Positions 49,419-60,458 of a stretch of 64,000 nt of DNA are shown here, in pieces (positions within the stretch are counted from its first letter, which is position 1; every line of letters begins with the position of its first letter). The DNA lies in contig MU404126.1 of NCBI GenBank assembly GCA_022695795.1, positions 62,001 to 126,000 on the forward strand, given 5' to 3'. The notes beneath the pieces are model-generated. The model did not search any database. It was not told the DNA's origin and worked only from the letters and a program-made list of their open reading frames with translations. The DNA is from Biscogniauxia marginata. Its lineage: Eukaryota; Ascomycota; Sordariomycetes; Xylariales; Xylariaceae. The position numbers and the translations under genes were made by a program.

Positions 49419-51149
49419 TTAGCTGTTGAGGTAGTTCCTGATAGCACCCTGAAGTCTTGTAGCGCCCTCGCCCAGTGCGCTGGTCAGGTTATCTAGGTCG
49501 TCGCCCGCAGTAATTCCGAATTTGCGGATGAAGTCCTTAGCCGCTGTCTCGAGATCGCCATAATCATCGGCAGGATCCTCTTCCTCGGGCCGACCAAAGT
49601 ATGCGTTCGAAGAGATGGCTGTGGCTCCTTCGAATCCTTGAAGGCGTGTCTTGGCCTCGGCCTGAGCGTTGGGGTCAAAGGAACCCTTTCCAAAGAACTC
49701 ATCAGAGGAAATGCCCTTCTGGTTGCCAAATTTGTTTCGCGCGTAGCGTTCCTCGTCTTCTGTGACATGTAAGTACAATATCTCCGACGGAAAGGAATAT
49801 GAGTTAAAAGGTGATGGATGTTACCTTCAGTAGTTGCTTTGACTGGGCCGACTGATCCAAACCCACCGGCATTCTTCTTAGCCGCGGCAGCAGGCTTGCT
49901 ACCACCGACCTGGCCAAAACCAAGCCTTCCGAATCCCATACCCAGACGCTCTACCTCGGCGGCCGACTTTTCACGAGTGTGACCAGAGCCATAACCGCGC
50001 GGGCTTACCGGCGATGGAGAGACGATGTTGGTCGCTTCGGGCTTGGCAGATGAAACTGTCGCCTTCTTGGCCTCGGCTTCCTCGGCCTCGGGGTCGTAGC
50101 CCAGCTTCTCGATCCGCTCCGCCTCTTCCTTTGCCTTCCTCTCGGCCTCGTCGAAGTCGATGATGTCAGCACCAGTGACCTTCTTGGCCCCAAGCTTAGT
50201 GGTTTTCTTTGCGCCGAGGACGTTGGCCTTGCGCGGGCCGGTCGTGTTAGTTTTTCGTAGTGCGGCAGAGGTGGTGATTCGGCTGGCAGCAGGTTTGGGT
50301 TCGGTGGCGGAATCGGATTTGGAGAGAGGTGATGCAGATCTCGAGATGTCCTTGCCGTTGGAGCCCGCGTTCAGGAACGGAGATGGGGTTCGTCCAACCA
50401 CCGGCGGCGTGCCGGTTCGCGAGACGGGGGGCGTAGGCCTCTTGATAGAGGGCTTGTCCCAGGAAGAAAAGAAGTCGTCGCTTGGTTCGCTGGAGGGTGT
50501 TGCCGAACCCTCAGCATCGCCGATTATGTCGGTGACGGTAACCTCCTCGGGATACCTAGGATATGGTCAGCGCTGCTACTATACCCCACTGCGGGAGGCT
50601 GCTCACTCGATGGCGTCGCGTGCAGCCCGCTTCTTCAATTCCTCCTTATACTTCGTAGCCACGGGGGATTGGTATTTGGTCTTTGGGTCCTTGCTCGCCA
50701 GCGCTGCGCTGCCTCCGTTTGAGCGGAAGAATTTGGTCGCAGACTCGTTTCCGCCGACCTTCATGACGCGAAGCTGGTCCCATTGCCATTCTGGCCGGAC
50801 GTCTCATTAGCGTAAAATATTCGGGGCCGAATAAGAATAATTATTTGGGTGGAGGTGCGTGACATACGATCAAGATTGGTGGAGCGGACAAAGGAGATGT
50901 GGACACCCAAGTTGCGGTGATTCGAGGAGCAGTCAAGACACAGGTAGATACCGAAGGGCACCGAAGTCCAGGTCGGGTTCTTCTGTCCGCAGTCGAAACA
51001 TATCTTGATTGCGAGAGGTCAGCACGAGCACTCGTGCGGCGGCGTGTGCGTATCAGGGCCAGACTAATATCGCTCACCTTGTTTGCCGGCTTCGTCTTCA
51101 ATTTCTCGAAGATCTTCTGGGACTGCTGCTTGGTCGCAAGCGCACTCAT
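49419..51149 (-). CDS. GLO3: ADP-ribosylation factor GTPase-activating protein Glo3 (ArfGAP2/3 type)
   Basis: Stimulates GTP hydrolysis on Arf1 during COPI vesicle cycling between Golgi and ER. Predicted exons (minus strand) are 51078-51149, 50868-51003, 50607-50790, 49825-50555 and 49419-49759, giving 487 aa. The ArfGAP zinc finger is C26-x2-C29-x16-C46-x2-C49 with the arginine finger R54 in [17 protein letters not shown] long Ser/Pro/Lys-rich middle part follows. The C-terminus carries the Glo3-specific motifs ISSDEFFG and [10 protein letters not shown] and a helical end ([15 protein letters not shown]). I chose the ATG at 51149 ([11 protein letters not shown]) because it gives the family's usual short N-terminus; the frame is open for 20 codons further upstream. 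Confidence 0.96.
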
Positions 51150-51603
51150 CTTGGCGACTGAATATCGGTCTCTCAGTTGGTGATTGTGTATCGGATTGTT
51201 CGTGGGCAATGCGTGTTGCGTGATTCAAGGACCGAGGAGGCTTTCCGCAGAAGTCCGGAGGGAGGATGGGGAGAAGCTGTCGTGGTGTTGAGGGTTCAGG
51301 AGAAGGAGATTCGGCCAGATTTGGCCAAAATGACACTTGAAAGACCTAAGGACTGTCGGCAAAGTCCAGTGCTAAGCCACAAGCGGGTTAGCGCACGTTC
51401 TAGCGTCATTCTCCACATTTCAATCTAATCGCCGTCGCAAAAAGCTTCAAGTGACTCCACACCTTAATTAACTAATCGAGTCCTCCGTCACCAAGCGCAA
51501 CAAGCAATAGCTAACATACAATATCACGTCCAGCCCGATAATCGTGCCTAGGTATCTACTCTGCACTCAAGAAGATCGCAGCTCCAATGGACCTCCAATT
51601 GGC
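51150..51603. other. Divergent promoter region of GLO3 and TIM21
   Basis: About 450 bases between the two start codons. No coding feature; the TIM21 frame stays open upstream to 51544, but the N-terminus from 51604 looks like a presequence. Confidence 0.7.
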
Positions 51604-52512
51604 ATGATGAAGCCTCTGATTCGGCCTTTCGGCGCCGCAAGTCTCGTTCCCCAGCTGCGACCTATTCTCATACCTCGAAGCTACGCAACCCAGCACAATC
51701 TAGGGTCCAACTCGAAGGGGTCTGGGCCTGGGTCTGGTACTTCAAGAAGAAAGGCAATTACGCCCTTCAACGATAATGGATTTGTTCCGTGGAATGAACT
51801 CTCCTTAGGCGAGAAGGCCTCTCGTGCCACTCAGCAATCCGTCAACTTCGGTCTCGTTATACTCGGCATCGTCTTGACGGTAATAGTACCCACGTGTTTT
51901 CCTACTACATACATGCATACATAAATACATACATAGCATGCTAATGGGTCATCTCTCAAGGGAAGTGTTGGTTACTTCCTCTACCAAGACGTCTTTTCCT
52001 CCGAAAGCAAGACTGCGTACTTCAACCGAGCCGTTGATAGGATCAAGAAGGATCCCGATTGCTTGGCACTCCTGGGCGACAGTAAGAAGATAACCGCTCA
52101 TGGAGACGAGACCATGAACAAATGGCGCCGTGCGAGGCCAATCTCGTGAGTTCTTATTACGGGTAGACAACCTCAAGGAATCCCAGCTAACCATTCCCCA
52201 TAGGTCTACCCTGAAGACCGACGCACAAGGAAATGAGCACCTCATAATGCATTTCTATGTGGGTGCAATGAATCAGCTCCCCCTGCCCTTTGGGAACCTA
52301 AGATTTCTGACATTTCATAGTTGGAAGGACCATTAAACAACGGTACCGCCCACGTTCATTTGACCAGAAGCACAGGGCACCCCAAATTTGAATACAAGTA
52401 TTTCTTCGTTGATGTCAAAGGTCATCAGCGAATATACCTAGAGAATGCAGATACGAAGGGCTCCAATGGTGAAGCCAAGAAGTTCAGATTGTTTGGGGTT
52501 AGCTGGAGGTAA
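51604..52512 (+). CDS. TIM21: Mitochondrial import protein Tim21
   Basis: Subunit of the TIM23 inner-membrane translocase that contacts the outer-membrane receptor Tom22 from the intermembrane space and links import to the respiratory chain. Predicted exons are 51604-51879, 51961-52145, 52204-52258 and 52321-52512, giving 235 aa. The N-terminal presequence (MMKPLIRPFGAASLV, then RPILIPRSYAT) is basic and amphipathic. Further motifs are FNDNGFVPWNELSLGEKASRATQQ and a single membrane segment (VNFGLVILGIVLTGSVGYFLY) split by intron 1. The conserved intermembrane-space domain runs from SSESKTAYFNRAVDRI to FRLFGVSWR. Start: ATG at 51604, with a second ATG directly after it. Confidence 0.94.
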
Positions 52513-55314
52513 AGCACAATATTGTCGTGTAGAATGGTGATTGAGCCATTGTATTTATAACATCATTGCTCTAAATGTTCCCATGCCCCCCTTATTTGAA
52601 ATAGTAGTTGTTAGGCTTGCTAGCATGAGCGAATTTAGTTATGTGATGATTGTAGCTACACGAGCTATATGTAATCCATATTTAATAATACGAATATGTA
52701 CTTGGTGAATTACGCATAGTATTGGACAGAGATGTTTTACATCTATAATGTTGTCTTGGGTCTAGTTGGATAATCATTCAAGTCACTAATCTCGATATAT
52801 GCCGGTGGTATTGCAATCTATCATTGTAGCCTATAGCAACAAGAATGTGAAATACGAGGGGTCTTGGGAGATAATGAGGTCCTTCGGGTATAAAGCGGTC
52901 GTCTATTCGTGTATATCTAGTTCGAGCTCTTTGCGCAACAACTGCATAATCACCTATCCTAAAAGAGGCCCTGAATGGCAACAACGTATAACTGTTGCTA
53001 GGACATCCTGCTTGTATATGAGAGGCCACCTGTGAGCACACAGGCGCAAGTTGCCTGTTACCGCCTTGAAAAAGAATATAAAGTTCACGTATATTGTGGC
53101 AAAAGCGAACGCTTCTACCCTTCTAGCAATTAGCCCTTATATAGTCCGCGATATACATGTAGGGGTGCTTGGTGCCTCTTGGTAGTTATATCTAGATTAG
53201 AACCCTGCTACATTGGAAGGCATGGATGAGTTACAACAAGTTGATATGATCGATGCCATTCTTAAAGTAGAGGCCACCCTACAGAGTTTGTTCTAGGTTT
53301 ACGCCATGTACCTGAGTTGCTGAATGGTTGTGTGGTGTTAGCTGTCGTTCCTGAGAATTCTAGTGGTAAGGCGTCGCAGGTGAGACCTTGGTGAAAGCTA
53401 ATTCAGATCGAGTCCCCTATCTTTCCGCCAATTCTTTATGTATACACCTAACTAGGCAAAACAAGTGGTATTAACGTGTGATAAATCAGTAGGTGTGAAT
53501 GATATGTTTCTGCATAGCTATAGAAAAGTATATCTGTTGAAAATATGTGGAATATCCCCTGTATACGGTTCTACATATAGCCTCCTATATATGGGATATG
53601 CCCACTATATAGACTCAGACTTGGACTAATACACCTCATCTAATCCTCATATCTTCGTCCCATCTCAACAATATCAACATAGTTCTAGAGTCACCATGAA
53701 AACCGTAACGGGGAAGTAGTAGTTGGAATAAAATTTGACATATCTGGATACTGCAAGCAAAGTGGGACGGTGCTTGAAAAATCCATATTTAGGTGTCTCA
53801 GGATGAATATCAAGACCTGATCGAAATTCTGGGAACGGCTTAACATCGACTGGAGATGGTAAGTTTGGCGTTACCAAAGTCAAAGGGAAATAAATAGCCT
53901 GTTTTTGTTGAGATGAGACGAAGATGTGAGGATAGGATCAAGTGTATTAGTTCAAGGTGAGTCTGGATAGGAGGGCTTCGCCCCCCTATATATGTAGATA
54001 CAGGTGACAAGGGTCGTATAACCCTATATTTCAACAGTTTTGTGTGTAGATGAACCGCTCTCTGAGTACCTTAGGTTCCAGCTCTCCACGCAATAACATC
54101 GTTAGTGCCCTTGTTATAAGGTTGGCATCGTGGAAGGTGTCTAATAGGAATAGATAGCTCTAACGAATTTTAATATCTGTGCAATAATTTTCGCTTGCCA
54201 ATCCATTATTGATCCTTTGGGTTTTTAATCATTGTCTCCCTTGGCCACTGCATTAATTACTTTCTTATGGTTAGGAAGTCTAATCATTCTATAGAGTTCA
54301 GTCGTGAAGGAGGATACTTATTTTATCGGATAGAATTCGTGTTTATAAGCAATACAGACTATCAAGTTGGTGTGAAGTTGCGTAATTCATTTCTAGACCG
54401 TGAGAATAAAGGGACGTAGTCATATAGTTAGGATTATGGAGACACACATCCAAGTTTTGAGGGCTCCGAAGAGCGAGTTTTGCCAGTAACTGCTACTAAT
54501 GGAAGCTTAACTTCGGTGTATTTGCGCGGTAGAGTCGAAGTTCGAGGAACATCCCATCGTCATATCAAGCGACAAATGTTAGAGGAGCTTATCTTAGCTC
54601 AAGCTGGACTCCATGTTGTCTTAATCTAAGAATAGATGGGCCTTTGTAACCCGGGTGCGGGTGAATTGTCCTACTTGCTCTGCCATTTCATCTAAATAAA
54701 TGACGATAGATGAGAATTCCTTTTCTGGGAGCTATTTTATAACATCTGATTCAAATAAAAGGAGCTATATACTAACACAGCCGAGCCCATCTAGTTCTAG
54801 CACATGTAAATTCTAACAGTTGGCTGTAGTGAAGTTATTCGTTCGGGTGCTAGACTTTTTCGTATTTCGTTCTCGTCGTAGAAGACAAGGGCTTGTAGAT
54901 CATACGTGAAAGATGGGGAATAGGAGTGACTACGCCAAGAAAGTTGCCGAAGAAAACATCCAAAAGGTACTCCTACGGTAACTGTCAATCGTCCCTTTGT
55001 AGACAAGTGTTACGGCCTTCTTAGTTTCCAGGGATGGGCCAGGAGAAGATTAATATTGGATGAAAAAGCTCGTCAGTTGGCTAGAACAAACCCGAATGGA
55101 TGCAAAGAGACGCCTAGCTCTATTCCGGTCTCGTCGGGATCAATCGTCAAGGGTGTTTACGGTATACGCATCTACAAGTGCTCGACCGAATAATCAGAAA
55201 CCCGACCAACCCCATCTACAACCATGTTGCCGAATTTCAGCTGTCTAGAGACAAGAGAAAATCTTGGCTCAAAGCCCGATATAGAATTGATGCTGCGATG
55301 CTGACGTGGCTTTA
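52513..55314. other. Start of a long gene-free region
   Basis: After the TIM21 3' UTR I find no gene. The stretch looks more AT-rich than the gene cluster to its left. A region at 53349-53413 contains words resembling tRNA A and B boxes but does not fold as a tRNA. Open frames stay below 90 codons and have no recognisable domain. Confidence 0.55.
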
Positions 55315-55347
55315 GCATGCAATGCCATGCCATGCCATGCCATGCCT
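55315..55347. repeat. (CCATG)n pentamer repeat
   Basis: About five CATGC/CCATG units in tandem (gcatgcaatgccatgccatg and onward). Confidence 0.9.
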
Positions 55348-55560
55348 GCCGGCGCTGCTCCGCCCTCTGACATATACGCGATAGTGCTTAACTAGTGAGA
55401 TCGGAAGCGGTCGGGTTAAGTAATCGGATACCTCTCTAGGAAGGTAATTGCGCGGAGTATCGATGATGTACCTGAGCTCTACATACTTCGAAACAACATC
55501 TAACCTCTCCACGCTAAGCCATGCTCCTTGGCGTGTCTATCTCCACAGCGGGTATCAAGT

Positions 55561-55809
55561 CTACAGGTTGACTTTAGATGGACTAGTTGATGGTAGGCAG
55601 CCCTTCAGCCTATCTATAGCGATGTCTGCCTGTCCAGTCTGGATGAACGTAAGAGGCTCCACCGAACGAATAGCTGGGGGCCCCAGCCGTCTTTTCTCTG
55701 AGCGATTTCTTCTCTGGGATGGGTAGGTCATCATGACTATGTGGCGCCCGTACCTTGATGTCTTCGGGCCGCAATGGAGAAGTACTTCTAGGATCAACTC
55801 AGCTGGCAT
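55561..55809 (-). pseudogene. Possible F-box-like gene fragment
   Basis: On the minus strand an 82-codon frame opens with MPAELILEVLLHC, which resembles the first helix of many fungal F-box domains. The match then stops, and no further F-box consensus or partner exon could be assembled. The sequence just before the ATG (cctaaccacag) looks like an intron end. This may be a decayed gene or chance; a dozen residues are weak evidence. Confidence 0.15.
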
Positions 55810-58635
55810 CTGTGGTTAGGCTGTGGAAAGAGGTGTCGATGTAGATTTCATATTCGTACCACGCATTCAAATGCCATGGCCATGGGGTGATGGGTGGAGA
55901 GGTTTCTGACTTTGCAGGAGTGATTTGGGCGAGGCAGATTATTCGTAATGGTAATACTTGTTATGAGGCACGGGTGTGTGTAAAGCATGTCTAGAATAGA
56001 TTAATAACTCTAGTAAAAAGAAAAAGCCGCTATGTAGGCCCTGCTGTCTTGCGCCATCTTTGCTTGACTAAAGTAGAAGAAAAGGCGGATTAGAAATGGA
56101 GTCCGTGATTGCGATTAGGGTCCTATACTATGATGATCTCATGGCGGTTTTGCTTTAGAACTTGCTGGTACGGACATAATATAGAGCAGTTTATGGTAGA
56201 TGAAATGGGGAGAGCTTGCAACGAATCCGTATTTCTAAGGTTATCCCTCATACGTTGCTATAGATGGAGAATTAGGGTGTTTGTAATCACTTCTGACTTG
56301 TCTCGAAGGTATGATAGGGCCGTAATATTCCAACAAGAAATGTTACGTCTATGATGCTTAGGATTATGCACTTCGATAAGGGAGTATATAGATTACTCCA
56401 GTAGGAACTTTGGTAATCAAATGCGGTTTTCATTAGCTCTTAGACAACAATATCCCGTTAAAGGTTTCGTCATTCATAGAGAGGTTACTAGTACGTAGGT
56501 AGTTATGCTTGAAACTGGGTAGACGAAAGTGGATCGCGGAACTTTAGCTTATTATCAATGGCCGAGCCCTTGAATATAGCTTCGTGGATCAATCATGTGG
56601 TTTGCCGTATGCATAACCAAGGACCTTTAACATTCTTTATGTTTTAGCTGTTCGGTTAGATAGTTTCGTGGTTTCAATACGATGGAATACCGAAGTCTGA
56701 GAGGTTTTCCTTCGCTAACATAGAAGTACGAAATGCAAGGCTCTGGTGAGCAAAACACGAAATTATTCCTAGATTAGACCAGCGTAGGACCTGTCTTGAG
56801 GAGCGGGTATTACTGTGGATTGGACGAGAAGCTACTTTAACTAGGTATAAACCTTCTCGAAGGGCTCCCATAGGTTAAAGTATTTCTTATAATTTGAGTC
56901 GCATTTCTGTCAACCGGGATTTCCTCTCCCTCTGCGATGTAACTGCTGACATGTAAAGTAGAGGAGCCCGCACCATAATGTTCTATCGAAGAGCAACTAG
57001 TGATGAGAGAGTTCTTAAACACCAAATTGGGTTTGTTAACTTCCCGAATATATCAGTAAATCACTATTCAACTAATGGGAAAACATCCAACTATCTAGAT
57101 ATCTCATGCTGGATGTTGACTATCATCTACCATTCCCCATTCGTGGATACGAATACAGGCCAACTCTTATTACAGCATTCGTGGGCCAGCAGCAAATTTT
57201 TCAATATACCTACCCACTTCGTCACATCGAGCAACGTTCTACCGCCAATAACCATAACTCTGGAGAGGTCCTTATTATATATAAGGCGGATTCAGTATTG
57301 GAACGCTTATTTCTAGCAATGCGCTTTGCTAGGGGACCCGCGGGCTGTGACACCAACGGTAGATATGGGTTCGGATCGCAGCAGCGACATCGATCTTGGG
57401 GGAGTAGAAACTGATGTGATACTCGACAATCATCGTGTGGAGAAGAACGCTTAGATGGTACGAATAAAGAAGAAATCGATATAACAACCTGTTAGTCCAT
57501 AGTAAGCGACGATGTCTCTAGAGTCGGTATGGTTGATACACATATACCTGTTATGAAATTACTCCCTCCAAGGCATGCAAAGAAGCCTAAAGATCAGTAA
57601 TTTTTCTAACCGGAGGCGTTTCTCCAAACCTAGTGGTGGCGGCCTCTGTGCTTGGGGGAACGAACGGAAGGTGGTGCTCTTGGGCAAATGCCACCATGCA
57701 AGGGAGAGGCGGAACAAGGAGCTCGAATACCACAATCAGGCACGGATTATGCCGTTTTGTTGGCACAAACATTTCTGAAGAGCATGAGAAACGTCATATG
57801 GACAATGGGACAAACTCCGACTGGGTGGTTTGTTCGCAGTGGCACTGTAGTCAATGCATGGGGGCCGCCGCCAGGTAAGCAATCAAACTCTTTACCAATT
57901 ACAATCGGGATCAGCTAGGCACGAGATTACCATGGATGCAACATAAGGGATTTTGGCGTTCTCATGGAGTAGAATGCAATGGTATTCCCCAGGTTCTAGC
58001 GTGGTATGAGGGCGAGGTACTTTGTAGAACCTAGGACTTCGTATAGGGGGGGGAGGGTTGTCAAGAATCATTCACAAGCTTATAGATCTGGAACTTTTGA
58101 TAAAATGCGATAGGATCATGGAATGCTGTGACGGCCATTCGATGAAGTTACATTAGATTGTAAGAGATGCACATGCTCAAGCTAGCAACGTGAGGAGTGA
58201 TGCTGCAAGGTGATGAAACCATCCTGCTACCCTTGCCTTGAATAACCACCAAAGCAACTACCTTAACTAGTCTAACACTTGAACACGCCCGATAGAAGGG
58301 AAGATGATGGTCCCGTCTTTGGAGCCCAACAAATAGATGAAGGGGTTGGGCATCGTGACTTTCTGAATAGTAATCATCGACACTTCCCGATCCCATTACC
58401 CACTAGCTCCTTGTCTAAGAGATGGCCACACCGATGTGAGGTGAAGTGGAGATACAATCTAGACAACCTTGGCCTCGGGGGGCCATCCTCGCAGGGCCGC
58501 GCCCGTCGTTCGCCCGGAGATGCAGCTTTAGATGCCTGACGGGACTTCGCGAACTGCATATCTTCCCGTAAGAGGTGGAGTCTTGTCAACGAACGTGGTC
58601 ATCAGAAAGGTACAATGTAAGGGAGGGCCAGGACG

Positions 58636-58666
58636 GAGGGCCAACGCTAAAGCCCTGTTGGCCCTC
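58636..58666. repeat. Perfect 10-bp inverted repeat (hairpin)
   Basis: GAGGGCCAAC at 58636-58645 and its exact reverse complement GTTGGCCCTC at 58657-58666 enclose an 11-base loop. The stem is GC-rich and stable on paper. It lies in a GC-rich patch of the right-hand gene desert, with no gene nearby to explain it. Confidence 0.75.
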
Positions 58667-60432
58667 AGGTGCCGACTCTTTGCCACCCCCCTCCTGGGGG
58701 CTGCCTCGTGCAAGAAACAGGATTTTTAGTCATCGGAAAGATGCGTCGCTAGCTGGCGCCATGCAAATCAGTTTCTCTGGCGAAGGATTGCGGGCCGAAT
58801 TCTTCAAGCGAGGTTCTTCCATAGAGAGGATGGCACATAGGAATAAGAGCCTCATCGACCCATGGATCCTCGTTCGTCTCTGCCCATAGAATTTGACGTA
58901 TCCCCATAGCATCGGCAAGATATGATGATCGAGAGAAGCTGTTCCGTAGGCATGGAAGAAGACATAAAAAGTATTGGTCTAGCAGTGACGAAAGGGACTT
59001 TGGTACCACGTTACGGGAGAAAAACAAGGTGCAGATATGTTAATTCCCACTCTCGGCATTTGAATTGCTCTGCGAGGGCGTGCCGGGTTCCTCTAGATCC
59101 ATACCCACACATACCAAACATACCTTTCTCTCTTTCGATAATTCCGTTCCTGGTTCGGCCACGCATCGTATGCGCGCCGTCTTGTCTAAGGAAGATCATC
59201 TGTGTCGGACAATGCCGTCCAGGGGAGAGCACCGCCGTCCTGTAGACTTTCTGGAGAACAGCCCATACGTATAATAATCAACCCGGATGCCTAGTTCTAA
59301 CAGGGTCACAGCAGGGACTAGAAACAGTTCGGGACAAAGATTCTAGGCCACGATCGAAATGGCTTAGGAGTAAAAGAAGCGAGTCTGGCAAATGATATGA
59401 ACCTCGAGAGCCCGATCTGGAAATGACAAGCGAACAAATGCGGAAACTCAAACGCTGCGTACACGCTAACTTCGACGCAAATAGGGGGTTTGAGCAACGT
59501 AGAGAGATTCAAAGGAAGGTTGAAGTCTGCGTCATGTTGAATGATCATGTCTCCCTAGCCCCTCTGCTCGGCAGATGGATGGCGAGGGCGCATCTCATGT
59601 ATCCCGTATATGTAGTGAGCAGACCCGACACTCTGGGTCAGGAAAGGATTTCATTTTCCTGAGACTCAGAATCTGCGGGTGAAAGTGACAAAGAATGGAA
59701 TATCCCGGGGGGAGGCTAAGTAGACCGAAGGTACCCCCGGTACGAATCCTAAATTGCAGAGAAAATTAGAACCTTTTTGATTTTATTATTATTCAGTCTT
59801 GCCTCTTAGGTTTTCGTAATTTTGTTGTCGATCCATGGCGGATCTGATCCGTGTGCTAACCAAGGTGTTGACCCGGCGGCAGTTGGTTTAATCATGGCGT
59901 TGTATTGGCTACAGACTTCAATTTTCTGAGGCTACAATGGTTCTTCGAATACGGCAGTGCTCGTCGGGGCGGCTTTTTTTCATGTAGGTGACTGGAGAGC
60001 ATGCCCTCGGGTAAGGTCCCCCCTCTGTGCGACGGCTTGCATGAAATACTACTCCATACTTCACCCAGCGGCCTAGGACTAGCCAGTCATTATCTCATAG
60101 TTCTTCTGATAATAAATGTTTGGGTATCAGAGACGAATCTCTGCGGCGAGCCTTATCTCACTGATGTTACTTTTTGCGACACGGTGAACTAAAAAATATT
60201 CCCGTATGTTGATAAATTCGGGAGAGAACCTTAGAGAAATGAAATGGGCCATTACTTAGGTACACTACAACATGGAACATGCATAGTTTCTTCCATTTCA
60301 ATAATACCCGAACATTTCCTAGGACGACAGAGGCCATTAAACGACTACTGTATTGGCCTCAAGGAAATGAACACATTAGTATGACAATTCGCTGCAGAGA
60401 GTCTAGATAGAAGGAAACACGGAAGACAATGT

Positions 60433-60458
60433 CTGGTACCTAATTCTGGTACCTAATT
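60433..60458. repeat. 13-bp tandem duplication
   Basis: The word ctggtacctaatt occurs twice in direct tandem. It contains the GGTACC/AGGTA-type core seen across the window's intergenic DNA. Confidence 0.85.

Noticed and set aside
53349..53430. tRNA-like sequence with A-box-like (ctagtggtaagg) and B-box-like (agatcgagtcc) words
   Set aside because: The acceptor, anticodon and T stems do not pair, so it is not a tRNA. A degraded tRNA-derived element is possible but unsupported.
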